Shown here: piece after piece, positions 19,625 through 27,736 of the stretch
Layout of the letters: every line of letters starts with the position of its first letter
How positions within the stretch are numbered: the stretch's first letter is position 1
Source of the DNA: Pseudomonas sp. ATCC PTA-122608
GTDB taxonomy: Bacteria > Pseudomonadota > Gammaproteobacteria > Pseudomonadales > Pseudomonadaceae
DNA: 64,000 nt
Direction: 5' to 3'
Assembly (NCBI RefSeq): GCF_001952855.1
Contig: NZ_LPNO01000001.1
Coordinates: 442,101-506,100, forward strand
Notes under the pieces: generated by a model
Database searches by the model: none
What the model saw: only the letters and a program-made list of their open reading frames with translations
Told to the model about the DNA's origin: nothing
Position numbers and translations under genes: made by a program

Positions 19625-19840
19625 ATGAGTGATCATCACACCTACAAGAAAGTCGAACTGGTGGGCTCTTCCACCACCAGCATCGAGGAAGCCATCAACA
19701 ATGCCTTGGCCGAAGCCAGCAAGAGCATCAAGCACTTGGAGTGGTTTGAAGTGACCGAAACCCGCGGTCATATCAAGGACGGCAAGGCCGCGCATTTCCA
19801 GGTCACCCTCAAGGTGGGGTTCCGTATTGCCAGTAGTTGA
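19625..19840 (+). CDS. Dodecin flavin-binding protein
   Basis: Dodecins form a hollow dodecamer that stores or buffers flavins in the cytoplasm. The 71-residue protein has the full family sequence: [37 protein letters not shown], then [24 protein letters not shown]. The tryptophan in LEWFEV stacks with the flavin and is present. The ATG follows CCAGGAGA. It is a single gene divergent from the DUF883 gene. A possible AlgU promoter lies about 55 bases upstream, which would place it in the envelope-stress response. Confidence 0.95.
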   Translation: MSDHHTYKKVELVGSSTTSIEEAINNALAEASKSIKHLEWFEVTETRGHIKDGKAAHFQVTLKVGFRIASS

Positions 19841-19957
19841 TACAGCTTGTTGAACTTGCGCGCTGGCCGATTGCCATAAACTCCGCTACAACCTTTAGGC
19901 ACGTCGACGTGACGAGCGGCGACGTGCTTCCTTTCGATCAACCCAAGGAAGTGACGG

Positions 19958-20185
19958 ATGAAGAACTTTTTGTTGGCGGTAGGTTTGTTGAGCATTGCGG
20001 GCACAGCCCTGGCGGCGGGCAAGCCTTGTGAAGAGCTGAAAAGCGAGATCGCGGCGAAAATCGACGCGAAAGGCGCTTCGGGCTACTCCCTGGAAATCGT
20101 GGACAAAGGTGCTGCACCTAGTGACCACACGGTTGTCGGCAGCTGTGAAGCCGGTACCAAGGAAATCGCCTACAAGCGCGGGTGA
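19958..20185 (+). CDS. DUF1161 periplasmic protein (copy 1)
   Basis: The product has 75 residues with a signal peptide (MKNFLLAVGLLSIAGTALAAG). The mature part CEELKSEIAAKIDAKGASGYSLEIVDKGA ends in VVGSCEAGTKEIAYKR. Two cysteines, one at the start of the mature protein and one in GSCEAGTK, could form a disulfide. This is the DUF1161 family of unknown function. A second copy at 22133 shares the same layout. The ATG has AAGGAAG upstream, and a strong terminator follows 22 bases after the stop, so it is a single-gene transcript. Confidence 0.88.
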   Translation: MKNFLLAVGLLSIAGTALAAGKPCEELKSEIAAKIDAKGASGYSLEIVDKGAAPSDHTVVGSCEAGTKEIAYKRG

Positions 20186-20207
20186 TCCCGTGTTGCAGAC
20201 GTAAAAA

Positions 20208-20233
20208 ACCGACGCAAGTGCGTCGGTTTTTTT
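20208..20233 (+). terminator. Rho-independent terminator after DUF1161 copy 1
   Basis: Perfect 9-base arms (ACCGACGCA and TGCGTCGGT) enclose a two-base loop and are followed by six T residues. A-run on the other side makes it potentially bidirectional. Confidence 0.93.
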
Positions 20234-20285
20234 GATCGTTCCCTCGCTCCGCGTGGGAATGTAGCCTGGGATGCTCTGCGTCCCG
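20234..20285. repeat. Solitary half of the type D palindromic repeat
   Basis: GATCGTTCCCTCGCTCCGCGTGGGAATG followed by GGATGCTCTGCGTCCC resembles the left half of the elements at 7041 and 46125, but the inverted partner is missing. It sits between the terminator and the convergent LLM oxidoreductase gene. It is probably a decayed or partial copy. Confidence 0.65.
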
Positions 20286-20299
20286 CCTTACTCCTAGAT

Positions 20300-21301
20300 T
20301 CAGCCCTTCATGATCTGCGAAAGCAGCTCGTAGGAATGAATCCGGTCGGCATGCTCGTACAGGTCACAGGTGAAGATCAGCTCATCAGCGCCGGTCTGCT
20401 CCACCAGCACTTCCAGCTTGGCGCGGATCTTCTGCGGGCTGCCCACCATGGCCAGGCCAAGGAAACTGCCTACAGCGTCTTTCTCATGGGGCAGCCACAG
20501 GCCGTCCATGGTCTTGACCGGCGGGCGCTGCACCAGGCTTTGCCCACGCATCAAAGCGAGGATTCGCTGGTACACCGAGGTGGCCAGGTAATCAGCCTGT
20601 TCATCCGTATCGGCGGCCACCAACGGGATGCCGAGCATCACGTAGGGCTTGTCCAACACGGCCGAAGGCTTGAAGTGGTTGCGATAGACGCGAATCGCTT
20701 CATGCATCAGGCGCGGTGCGAAATGTGAGGCAAAGGCGTAAGGCAAACCGCGCTCGCCTGCCAGCTGCGCACTGAACAGGCTCGAACCCAATAGCCACAC
20801 AGGGACGTTGGTGCCGGTGCCGGGTACGGCGATCACTCGTTGGTCCGGAGTGCGTGGGCCGAGGTAGGCCATCAATTCCGCTACGTCTTCCGGGAAATCA
20901 TCGGCGCTGCCGGAGCGTTCACGGCGCAGGGCGCGGGCGGTCATCTGGTCGGAGCCAGGTGCGCGGCCCAAGCCCAGGTCGATGCGGCCCGGGTACAGGC
21001 TTTCCAGGGTGCCGAACTGCTCGGCGATCACCAACGGCGCGTGGTTGGGCAGCATCACGCCACCGGAACCGACACGAATCGTCGAAGTGCCGCCTGCCAG
21101 ATAGCCCAGCAATACCGAGGTCGCCGAGCTGGCGATGCCGTCCATATTGTGGTGTTCGGCCACCCAGAAACGGTTGTAGCCGAATTTTTCTACATGCTGG
21201 GCCAGGTCCAGGGAATTGCGCAGCGACTGCGCCGGGCTGCCGTTGGCACGCACTGGCACGAGGTCGAGGGTCGAGAACTTTACGTCGGACAGCGATTTCA
21301 T
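20300..21301 (-). CDS. LLM-class (luciferase-like) flavin-dependent oxidoreductase
   Basis: This 333-residue TIM-barrel protein of the bacterial luciferase superfamily has [41 protein letters not shown] near the start. That segment, with [38 protein letters not shown] (about 95-130), is typical of the MsnO8/YhbW-like monooxygenases. The substrate is unknown. I chose the ATG at 21301, which follows GGAGAAG; a longer in-frame extension to 21367 lacks a site and has basic, non-conserved residues. The gene is isolated: a repeat and terminator lie downstream and the OsmC-family gene is divergent. Confidence 0.88.
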   Translation of the reverse strand: MKSLSDVKFSTLDLVPVRANGSPAQSLRNSLDLAQHVEKFGYNRFWVAEHHNMDGIASSATSVLLGYLAGGTSTIRVGSGGVMLPNHAPLVIAEQFGTLESLYPGRIDLGLGRAPGSDQMTARALRRERSGSADDFPEDVAELMAYLGPRTPDQRVIAVPGTGTNVPVWLLGSSLFSAQLAGERGLPYAFASHFAPRLMHEAIRVYRNHFKPSAVLDKPYVMLGIPLVAADTDEQADYLATSVYQRILALMRGQSLVQRPPVKTMDGLWLPHEKDAVGSFLGLAMVGSPQKIRAKLEVLVEQTGADELIFTCDLYEHADRIHSYELLSQIMKG

Positions 21302-21451
21302 AAGCCTGCTTCTCCAATGGGGGCGCAGGCTTCTTAGACGAACCAAAACCTGCCGCTTCATGTGCATGTTCTATGCAATGAGGGCATATACCCGAGATTC
21401 AATAGCGAAGGTGAAATTTCCTACTTAATCGCTAGGTTTCTCCGACAAGAT

Positions 21452-21479
21452 GAACTTTGCCGGGGCGTCTATCCTCAGA
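21452..21479 (+). promoter_or_regulatory. AlgU (sigma-22) promoter before the OsmC-family gene
   Basis: GAACTT (21452-21457), exactly 17 bases, then TCAGA (21475-21479) match the extracytoplasmic sigma-22 consensus as I know it. The expected start of transcription is near 21485, giving a leader of about 34 bases. The same bipartite element with the same spacing stands before the putative ErsA RNA at 59470. Confidence 0.7.
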
Positions 21480-21518
21480 ACCCTTACTGAGGCAAAACCA
21501 CCGTTCGAGGAGACCGCT

Positions 21519-21950
21519 ATGAGTATCGTTAAAAAAGCATCCGCGCATTGGGAAGGCGACCTGAAGACTGGCCTGGGTTCCATTTCCACGGAAACCGGCG
21601 TGCTGCGCGAAGCGCCCTACGGTTTCAAGGCCCGTTTTGAAGGCGGCAAGGGCACCAACCCTGAAGAACTGATCGGCGCCGCCCATGCCGGTTGTTTCTC
21701 CATGGCCTTTTCCATGATTCTCGGCGACGCCGGGCTCAAGGCAGATAGCATCGACACCCAGGCCGAAGTGACCCTGGACCAAGTGGACGGTGGCTTTGCG
21801 ATTACAGCCGTGCACCTGATCCTCAAGGCAAAGATCCCGGGCGCCAGCCAGGCCCAGTTCGATGAGTTGAGCAAGAAAGCCAAGGAAGGATGCCCGGTAT
21901 CCAAGGTACTGAACGCAACCATTACCCTGGATGGCACCCTCGTTAATTGA
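21519..21950 (+). CDS. osmC: OsmC-family peroxiredoxin
   Basis: OsmC reduces organic hydroperoxides and is induced by osmotic and envelope stress. The 143-residue protein has GSISTETGVLREAPYGFKARFEGGKGTNPEELIGAAHAGCFSMAFSMIL in its N-terminal half, with the first redox cysteine in AHAGCFS (about residue 62). The second cysteine lies in AKEGCPVSKVL (about 126). This is the OsmC rather than the Ohr subgroup by the EGGKGTNPEELIGAAHAGCF segment. The ATG at 21519 follows GAGGAGA. A convincing AlgU promoter lies 40 bases upstream. A type B repeat follows the stop. Confidence 0.93.
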   Translation: MSIVKKASAHWEGDLKTGLGSISTETGVLREAPYGFKARFEGGKGTNPEELIGAAHAGCFSMAFSMILGDAGLKADSIDTQAEVTLDQVDGGFAITAVHLILKAKIPGASQAQFDELSKKAKEGCPVSKVLNATITLDGTLVN

Positions 21951-21958
21951 TCGACCCT

Positions 21959-22058
21959 TGTAGGAGCGAGCGTGCTCGCGAAGACTTCAAAGGCGCCGCG
22001 CCCTTCCAGGCGGCACGCGTTATCGTTGAGGTTTTTCGCGAGCACGCTCGCTCCTACA
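21959..22058. repeat. REP doublet, type B (TGTAGGAGCGAGCGTGCTCG)
   Basis: Arms TGTAGGAGCGAGCGTGCTCG (continuing CGAA) at 21959 and the reverse complement ending at 22058 flank a 52-base centre. The second copy at 36239 shares not only the arms but parts of the centre (GCACGCGTTATCGTTGA here, GCCCGCGTTATCGTTGA there), so the whole element has been copied as a unit. Confidence 0.93.
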
Positions 22059-22132
22059 CGTTCAGGTATGGTCGAATAGCCGATTGCAGACTCAGCGCAC
22101 ACCCGTGCGCGTGCATTCAGGGAGCTTCACAC

Positions 22133-22372
22133 ATGAAACGTATTGCCTTGGCGGTTATCTGCGGTGCACTGGCCACGTCGGCCCTGGCGGCGCCGAAAGA
22201 TTGTGAAGAGCTCAGGAAAGAGATTGAGGTCAAAATCCAGGCGAATGCCGTTCCGTCCTACACCCTCGAAATCGTCACCAAGGAAGAAGCAGACAAGCAC
22301 GACAGCGCCATGGTTGTCGGCAGCTGTGAGAATGGCACCAAGGCCATCGTCTACCAGAAGAACAACGACTGA
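22133..22372 (+). CDS. DUF1161 periplasmic protein (copy 2)
   Basis: This 79-residue protein has a signal peptide (MKRIALAVICGALATSALAA) and a mature part DCEELRKEIEVKIQANAVPSYTLEIVTKEEAD, ending MVVGSCENGTKAIVYQKNND. It aligns along its whole length with the copy at 19958 (CEEL, KI, Y-LEIV, VVGSCE-GTK-I-Y) and keeps both cysteines. The function of DUF1161 is unknown. The two copies lie 2 kb apart with two unrelated genes between. The stop abuts the stop of the convergent lipoprotein gene. Confidence 0.88.
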   Translation: MKRIALAVICGALATSALAAPKDCEELRKEIEVKIQANAVPSYTLEIVTKEEADKHDSAMVVGSCENGTKAIVYQKNND

Positions 22373-22795
22373 TCAGATGCAGTTGACGCTACGTTCTTCG
22401 GCCAGCAATTGACCCGCTTTGTTGTACAGCCGGATATTCGGGTTGTAGCCCAGTGAGCGCCCTTCCAGGCGATAGCGCTGGCCTGCCTCGAAACGGTCGT
22501 ATTGCAGGGTCATGAAGCAGGTTCGGTCGGTAGTTTGGCCAAATCCGCTGAAACTGCCGCCAGTGGGCACCTCGAAATCAAATCGCACCATCAATTCGTG
22601 GCTGCCAGGTGGCACCTGGAAGTAGCGCCCGTCGTTCAGGTTTTTCCCGTCCAGGCGTTGCGCCATCACCAGCTTGGCGCCGGGTGTCGGGGTGGCGAAG
22701 TCGACCCAGGCTTGCTGCGGATCAACCGCGGGTAGCGGCGTCGACGCGCAGGCACTGAGAAAGATCGCGGCGACGGGAAGCAGTAGCTGACGCAT
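22373..22795 (-). CDS. Putative lipoprotein, no recognised domain
   Basis: The 140-residue product begins MRQLLLPVAAIFLSACAST, with the lipobox LSAC and lipidated cysteine at residue 16. The mature part looks like a small beta-rich domain: VPPGSHELMVRFDFEV, RTCFMTLQYDRFEAGQRYRLEGRSLGYNPNIRLYNKAGQLL. The pattern of a stretch binding a bulky ligand and GSHE/RYRLEGR strands recalls PEGA-like accessory domains, but I cannot assign a family. The start at 22795 is preferred to 22804 since it begins directly at the basic signal residues. Outer-membrane location is inferred because no Asp follows the cysteine. Confidence 0.8.
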   Translation of the reverse strand: MRQLLLPVAAIFLSACASTPLPAVDPQQAWVDFATPTPGAKLVMAQRLDGKNLNDGRYFQVPPGSHELMVRFDFEVPTGGSFSGFGQTTDRTCFMTLQYDRFEAGQRYRLEGRSLGYNPNIRLYNKAGQLLAEERSVNCI

Positions 22796-22935
22796 GTTAA
22801 GCACTCAACTGTAGGAATGTTCGTTTGAGCGGCTGCGCTCGGCAGCACGCTCCCTGAGTATAAACACGCCACGCCATGGAAAAATTCCCCACAGGCGAGA
22901 TAGTCTGGCGGGATAGTTACCTGCGAGAGGTTTTA

Positions 22936-23991
22936 ATGGTCAGGCGTTTACTTCCCGGGTTGATGCTGCTGTTGCTCAGTGGCTGTTCCAGCGTCAGTTA
23001 CTACAGCCAACTGGCAGACGGGCAATTGCAACTGCTGCGGGCCCGGGAGCCGGTCTCCGTGGTCATCGCCGATCCGTCTCGTCCACAGGTGCTGCGCGAG
23101 CATTTGGTGCAATCCCAGAAAGCCCGCACCTTCGCCAGCGAACACCTGCACCTGCCGGATAACCAGAGTTACCGCTTGTATACGGATATTGGCCGCCCTT
23201 ATGTGGTCTGGAACGTCTTCGCCACGCCTGAATTTTCCCTGTCGCCACAGACTCACTGCTTCCCGATTGCCGGGTGCGTGGCCTATCGCGGTTATTACAA
23301 CCAGGGCGCCGCGCGTGGCCAGGCGGCGTTGTTGAAACAGCAAGGCATGGACGTGTCGATTGGTGGCGTGGAGGCCTATTCCACCCTCGGCTGGTTCAAT
23401 GATCCGATCATGAGTTCGATGATGAGCTGGGGCGACGAGCGCCTGGCCACGCTGATTTTTCATGAGCTGGCGCACCAGCGGTTTTATGTGAAGGACGACA
23501 CTGAGTTCAACGAGTCGTACGCCACCTTCGTCGAGCAAGAAGGCACCCGGCAATGGCGCGCGGCCCGGGGCTTGCCGCCTGCCAGCGAGTCGGCGTTGAA
23601 ACAGCGCGACCAGTTCACCCGGTTGGTGCTCGACACCCGCAAGCGTCTGGAGCAGCTGTATACCCAGCCACTGGCGGCAGATGCCATGCGCCTGGCCAAG
23701 GCGGCTGAATTCGAACGCCTGCGCCGTGACTACCGGCAAATGCGCGATAGCCAGTGGGGTGGCGACAAGCGTTATGACGCCTGGATGAACTTGCCGATGA
23801 ACAACGCCAGGTTGTTGCCGTTTGGCCTGTATGACCAGTGGGTGCCGGCGTTTGCCGCGTTGTTCCGGCAGGAAGGCGGGGATTGGCCGAAGTTCTTTGC
23901 GGCGGTGGAGAAGCTGGGCGGGTTGCCCGTAGTTGAGCGTAAAGCGGTACTGAGGCGTTTGGAGGAACCCGAGCCTTTGGTTGGCACATAG
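22936..23991 (+). CDS. Putative lipoprotein aminopeptidase (PF10023 type)
   Basis: The 351-residue lipoprotein has a lipobox in MLLLLSGCSSV (cysteine at 17). A zinc-protease motif HELAHQ at about residue 176 (LATLIFHELAHQRFYVKDDTEFNESYATFVEQEG) has a downstream glutamate region in the expected place. This is the layout of the predicted aminopeptidase family DUF2265/PF10023. The substrate is unknown, and activity is inferred from the HExxH motif only. The ATG at 22936 follows GAGAGG. It is divergent from the lipoprotein gene at 22373, and both are envelope proteins. A weak type A' repeat follows the stop. Confidence 0.85.
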   Translation: MVRRLLPGLMLLLLSGCSSVSYYSQLADGQLQLLRAREPVSVVIADPSRPQVLREHLVQSQKARTFASEHLHLPDNQSYRLYTDIGRPYVVWNVFATPEFSLSPQTHCFPIAGCVAYRGYYNQGAARGQAALLKQQGMDVSIGGVEAYSTLGWFNDPIMSSMMSWGDERLATLIFHELAHQRFYVKDDTEFNESYATFVEQEGTRQWRAARGLPPASESALKQRDQFTRLVLDTRKRLEQLYTQPLAADAMRLAKAAEFERLRRDYRQMRDSQWGGDKRYDAWMNLPMNNARLLPFGLYDQWVPAFAALFRQEGGDWPKFFAAVEKLGGLPVVERKAVLRRLEEPEPLVGT

Positions 23992-23997
23992 GGCCTC

Positions 23998-24063
23998 ATC
24001 GCGGGCAAGTTCGGCTCCCACAGTGGGTCGCGTTTCCCTGTGGGAGCCGGGCTTGCCCGCGAT
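23998..24063. repeat. REP doublet, diverged type A'
   Basis: ATCGCGGGCAAGTTCGGCTC (continuing CCACA) at 23998 pairs with TGTGGGAGCCGGGCTTGCCC (continuing GCGAT) ending at 24063. A few mismatches and a short spacer of 16 bases make this the most degenerate doublet in the window. It separates the aminopeptidase gene from the convergent HAD gene. Confidence 0.85.
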
Positions 24064-24070
24064 AGCGATC

Positions 24071-24724
24071 TTATGGCCGCTGCAAAAACGCCTGATGCAT
24101 CTGCGCCAATGTTTCGAAATGCCAGGTCGGCGCTTCGGCACTCAGCTCCTCATGGCTGCCAAACCCGTAACCCACTGCCGCGCAATCCAGCCCGTTGCTG
24201 CGGGCCCCGATCAGGTCGTGCTTGCGGTCGCCAATCATCAGGGTGCTGGCCGGGTCCAGGCCTTCCTCTGCCATCAGGTGGGCGATCAGCTCGACCTTGT
24301 TGGTGCGGGTGCCGTCCAGCTCGCTGCCGTAGATCACCTTGAAGTGTTTGGCGAAATCGAAATGCCGGGCGATTTCACGGGCGAACACCCAAGGCTTGGA
24401 CGTGGCCACATACAGCTGGCGGCCCTGGCCATTCAACGCTTTCAGCAGCGGCATCACGCCGTCGAATACGCGGTTTTCGTACAGGCCGGTAACCTTGAAG
24501 CGCTCGCGGTAGAAATTCACTGCTTCCCAGGCCTTGGCTTCGTCGAAGTCATAAAACTGCATGAACGCTTGCAGCAGCGGCGGGCCGATGAAGTGCTCAA
24601 GCTTGGTCAGGTCCGGCTCATCGATCCCCAGTTTGGCGAGGGCGTACTGGATCGAGCGGGTGATCCCTTCGCGCGGATCGGTGAGGGTGCCATCGAGGTC
24701 GAACAGAACGGTTTGGTAATGCAT
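24071..24724 (-). CDS. HAD-superfamily phosphatase (phosphoglycolate phosphatase-like)
   Basis: The 217-residue protein has the four HAD motifs. Motif I is LFDLDGTLTD at residues 7-16 with the nucleophilic aspartate, motif II is VATSKPW (about 109), the lysine is near TNKVELI, and motif IV is LMIGDRKHDLIGARSNG (about 165). A helical cap between motifs I and II places it in subfamily IA. The GDRKHD form of motif IV is seen in the YjjG/PpaX-like group, so the substrate could be a nucleotide or a phosphoglycolate-like compound. The ATG at 24724 follows AAGGACA. It starts 11 bases after the gamma-carbonic anhydrase stop and is probably cotranscribed. Confidence 0.88.
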   Translation of the reverse strand: MHYQTVLFDLDGTLTDPREGITRSIQYALAKLGIDEPDLTKLEHFIGPPLLQAFMQFYDFDEAKAWEAVNFYRERFKVTGLYENRVFDGVMPLLKALNGQGRQLYVATSKPWVFAREIARHFDFAKHFKVIYGSELDGTRTNKVELIAHLMAEEGLDPASTLMIGDRKHDLIGARSNGLDCAAVGYGFGSHEELSAEAPTWHFETLAQMHQAFLQRP

Positions 24725-24735
24725 GGGTGTCCTTG

Positions 24736-25278
24736 TCATTGGTCGAAGCCTTCGGCCAGGTGCAGGTCTTTGAGCTTTACGTAGTTCGCAGCGCTGTAGG
24801 TGAAAAACGCCCGTTCCTTGTCAGTCAGCGGGCGGATCTGTTTAACCGGGCTGCCGACATACAAGAAACCGCTCTCGAGTTTCTTGCCCGGCGGCACCAG
24901 GCTGCCGGCGCCGATGATCACGTCGTCCTCCACCACGGCGCCGTCCATCACAATGCTGCCCATGCCGATCAGAATCCGGTTACCCACCGTGCAGCCATGC
25001 AGCATGACCTTGTGGGCAATGGTCACGTCGTCGCCGATCAACAGCGGGAAACCATCAGGATTGAAGGGCCCGGCGTGGGTAATGTGCAGCACGCAGCCGT
25101 CCTGCACGCTGGTGCGCGCACCGATGCGGATACGGTGCATGTCGCCGCGAATCACCGTCAGCGGCCATACCGAGCTGTCGGCGCCGATTTCGACGTCGCC
25201 GATCACCACCGCCGATGCATCGACGAAAGCCCCGGCAAGCAAGGCCGGCGTGTGATTCTGGTAGGTGCGAAGGGTCAC
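24736..25278 (-). CDS. Gamma-class carbonic anhydrase-family protein
   Basis: The 180-residue protein is a left-handed beta-helix with repeated hexapeptides such as AVVIGDVEIGADSSVWP, RIGARTSVQDGCVLHI and VGNRILIGMGSIVMDGAVVEDDVIIGAGSLVPPGK. The three zinc histidines are expected in VLHITHAG and IAHKVMLHGC, where suitable residues are present. The proteobacterial homologues (YrdA, PaaY-like) are often poorly active as carbonic anhydrases, so enzyme activity is not certain. The start is a GTG at 25278. It is divergent from prlC and upstream of the HAD gene in a two-gene unit. Confidence 0.9.
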   Translation of the reverse strand: MTLRTYQNHTPALLAGAFVDASAVVIGDVEIGADSSVWPLTVIRGDMHRIRIGARTSVQDGCVLHITHAGPFNPDGFPLLIGDDVTIAHKVMLHGCTVGNRILIGMGSIVMDGAVVEDDVIIGAGSLVPPGKKLESGFLYVGSPVKQIRPLTDKERAFFTYSAANYVKLKDLHLAEGFDQ

Positions 25279-25380
25279 GATAGGCTCTCTCTCTTCTGCT
25301 GATAGCTGCGGTGGGCGTTGATTGTAATTAAGATGGCCCCATCTTTGTTCTTACATGTTTCTTCAGCCAAGGTGCCAACC

Positions 25381-27432
25381 GTGAGCGCGAACAACCCTCT
25401 TCTGCAGTCCTACGACCTGCCGCCGTTCTCGGCGATCCGTGCCGAGCACGTACAGCCGGCCATCGAACAGATCCTCGCCGACAACCGCGTCGCCATCGAA
25501 GGCATCCTGCAAAGCCAGGGTAAAAATCCGACCTGGGCCGGCCTGATCCTGGCCATGGACGAACTCAACGACCGCCTGGGCGCCGCCTGGAGCCCGGTCA
25601 GCCACTTGAACGCCGTGTGCAACAGCGCCGAACTGCGCGAAGCCTACGAGGCTTGCTTGCCGGCACTGAGCGCCTACTCCACCGAGATGGGCCAGAACCG
25701 TGAACTGTTCCAGGCGTTCGAAGCCCTGGCCAACAGCCCGGAAGCCGCCGGCTTCGACGTGGCGCAAAAAACCATTCTGGAACACTCCCTGCGGGACTTC
25801 CGCCTGTCAGGTATCGATTTGCCGCCTGAGCAGCAAAAGCGTTATGCCGAAGTGCAGAGCAAGCTTTCCGAGTTGGGCAGCAAGTTCTCCAACCAATTGC
25901 TCGACGCCACCCAGGCCTGGACCAAGCACGTCACCGACGAAGCGACCCTCACCGGCCTGACCGATTCGGCCAAGGCGCAAATGGCGGCCGCAGCCCAAGC
26001 CAAGGGCCTCGACGGTTGGCTGATCACCCTGGAATTCCCGAGCTACTACGCGGTGATGACCTACGCTCACGACCGCGCGCTGCGTGAAGAAATCTATGCG
26101 GCCTACTGCACCCGTGCGTCGGACCAAGGCCCGAATGCCGGTCAGAACGATAACGGCCCGGTCATGGAACAGATCCTCGACCTGCGTCAGGAGCTGGCGC
26201 AACTGCTGGGCTTCGCCTCGTTCTCCGAATTGAGCCTGGCCACCAAAATGGCCGAGTCCAGCGACCAGGTGCTGAGCTTCCTGCGGGACCTGGCCAAGCG
26301 CAGCAAGCCGTTCGCCACCCAGGACCTGCAACAGCTCAAGGCCTATGCCGCCGAACAAGGCTGCCCGGACCTGCAAAGCTGGGACAGCGGTTTCTACGGC
26401 GAAAAGCTGCGTGAACAACGCTACAGCGTGGCCCAGGAAGCCCTGCGTGCTTACTTCCCGATCGACAAAGTGCTCAGCGGTCTGTTCGCGATTGTGCAGC
26501 GCCTGTACGGCATCGAAATCGCCGAGCAGAAAGGCTTCGACACCTGGCACCCGGACGTGCGCCTGTTCGAAATCAAGGAAAACGGCCAGCACGTCGGCCG
26601 CTTCTTCTTCGATCTGTACGCCCGCGCCAACAAGCGTGGCGGTGCCTGGATGGACGGCGCCCGTGACCGTCGCCGCACCGTTGATGGCGTGCTGCAAAGC
26701 CCGGTGGCCAACCTGGTGTGCAACTTCACCCCGGCTGACAGCGGCAAGCCAGCCCTGCTGACTCACGATGAAGTGACCACACTGTTCCACGAATTCGGCC
26801 ACGGCCTGCACCACCTGTTGACCCGTGTCGACCACGCTGGCGTGTCCGGCATCAACGGCGTGGCCTGGGATGCGGTGGAGTTGCCGAGCCAGTTCATGGA
26901 GAACTGGTGCTGGGAGCCGGAAGGCCTGGCGCTGATTTCCGGTCACTACGAAACCGGTGAGCCGCTGCCTCAGGACCTGCTGGAAAAAATGCTCGCGGCG
27001 AAGAACTTCCAGTCTGGCCTGATGATGGTTCGCCAGTTGGAGTTCTCGCTGTTTGACTTCGAGCTGCACGCCACCCACGGCGATGGCCGCAGTGTGCTGC
27101 AGGTGCTGGAAGGCGTGCGTGATGAGGTGTCGGTGATGCGTCCGCCGGCCTACAACCGCTTCCCCAACAGCTTTGCGCATATCTTCGCCGGCGGTTACGC
27201 GGCGGGTTACTACAGCTACAAGTGGGCCGAAGTGCTGTCGGCGGATGCCTTCTCCAAGTTCGAAGAAGACGGCGTGCTCAATGCCGAGACTGGCCGCGCG
27301 TTCCGCGAGGCGATCCTGGCCCGTGGCGGCTCCCAGGCACCGATGGTGCTGTTCGTCGACTTCCGCGGACGTGCGCCGTCGATTGACGCACTCTTGCGCC
27401 ACAGCGGCCTGAGTGAGGACGCGGCAGCATGA
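25381..27432 (+). CDS. prlC: Oligopeptidase A
   Basis: PrlC is a cytosolic M3-family zinc metallopeptidase that degrades signal peptides and other short peptides. I choose the GTG at 25381 (SANNPLLQSYDLPPFSAI), which gives 683 residues, the normal family length; an ATG at 25318 would add 21 non-conserved residues. The zinc motif HEFGHGLHH begins at residue 470, and the third ligand glutamate lies about 25 residues later (NGVAWDAVELPSQFMENW). YNRFPNSFAHIFAGGYAAGYYSYKWAEVLSADAFSKFEE near the C-terminus is diagnostic. Its stop overlaps the yheV start by four bases (ATGA), a conserved pair in gamma-proteobacteria. Confidence 0.96.
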   Translation: MSANNPLLQSYDLPPFSAIRAEHVQPAIEQILADNRVAIEGILQSQGKNPTWAGLILAMDELNDRLGAAWSPVSHLNAVCNSAELREAYEACLPALSAYSTEMGQNRELFQAFEALANSPEAAGFDVAQKTILEHSLRDFRLSGIDLPPEQQKRYAEVQSKLSELGSKFSNQLLDATQAWTKHVTDEATLTGLTDSAKAQMAAAAQAKGLDGWLITLEFPSYYAVMTYAHDRALREEIYAAYCTRASDQGPNAGQNDNGPVMEQILDLRQELAQLLGFASFSELSLATKMAESSDQVLSFLRDLAKRSKPFATQDLQQLKAYAAEQGCPDLQSWDSGFYGEKLREQRYSVAQEALRAYFPIDKVLSGLFAIVQRLYGIEIAEQKGFDTWHPDVRLFEIKENGQHVGRFFFDLYARANKRGGAWMDGARDRRRTVDGVLQSPVANLVCNFTPADSGKPALLTHDEVTTLFHEFGHGLHHLLTRVDHAGVSGINGVAWDAVELPSQFMENWCWEPEGLALISGHYETGEPLPQDLLEKMLAAKNFQSGLMMVRQLEFSLFDFELHATHGDGRSVLQVLEGVRDEVSVMRPPAYNRFPNSFAHIFAGGYAAGYYSYKWAEVLSADAFSKFEEDGVLNAETGRAFREAILARGGSQAPMVLFVDFRGRAPSIDALLRHSGLSEDAAA

Positions 27433-27701
27433 GTGAAGCGCCTGTGAAAACCAAAAAACGCTTTATCGCCGGGGCCGTCTGCCCGGCGTGCAGCGAGCCG
27501 GACAAGTTGATGATGTGGAGTGAAGACGATGTGCCGCATCGCGAGTGTGTGGCCTGCGGCTATTCCGACACGCTTAATGAGCAAGGTCTGTCAGTGCCCA
27601 AGGAATTGGGTACACGGGTCAATACATCGGCGTTGAAAGCACCGGATCCCAAGGTGCAGGCGGTGCAGTTCTTCCCCAATCCGAAGCTGAAAAAAGACTG
27701 A
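27429..27701 (+). CDS. yheV: YheV-family zinc-ribbon protein
   Basis: The 90-residue protein has two CxxC pairs, CPACSEPDKLMMW (about residue 18) and RECVACGYSD (about 36). They form a small zinc ribbon preceded by the conserved KKRFIAGAVCP. The function is unknown; in E. coli it also follows a gene of this neighbourhood type. It overlaps prlC by four bases and is therefore translated together with it. A hairpin follows its stop. The C-terminal VQFFPNPKLKK is also typical of the family. Confidence 0.88.
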   Translation: MSEAPVKTKKRFIAGAVCPACSEPDKLMMWSEDDVPHRECVACGYSDTLNEQGLSVPKELGTRVNTSALKAPDPKVQAVQFFPNPKLKKD

Positions 27702-27711
27702 CCTGCGAGCG

Positions 27712-27736
27712 CTCCCTGAGCTGGTGGCTCAGGGAG
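27712..27736. terminator. Hairpin between convergent yheV and phosphatase genes
   Basis: Perfect 10-base arms (CTCCCTGAGC and GCTCAGGGAG) enclose a five-base loop. The right arm contains the stop codon of the minus-strand phosphatase gene. No clear T-run follows on either strand, so termination efficiency is doubtful. Confidence 0.45.

Noticed and set aside
19841-19957. GAACTT at 19852 as a further AlgU promoter before DUF1161 copy 1
   Set aside because: At 16 or 17 bases downstream the sequence (CCATA/CATAA) does not fit the TCxGA -10 seen at the other sites.
25318-25380. Upstream ATG start for oligopeptidase A
   Set aside because: It adds 21 non-conserved residues and has no ribosome binding site; the GTG at 25381 gives the usual 683-residue protein.
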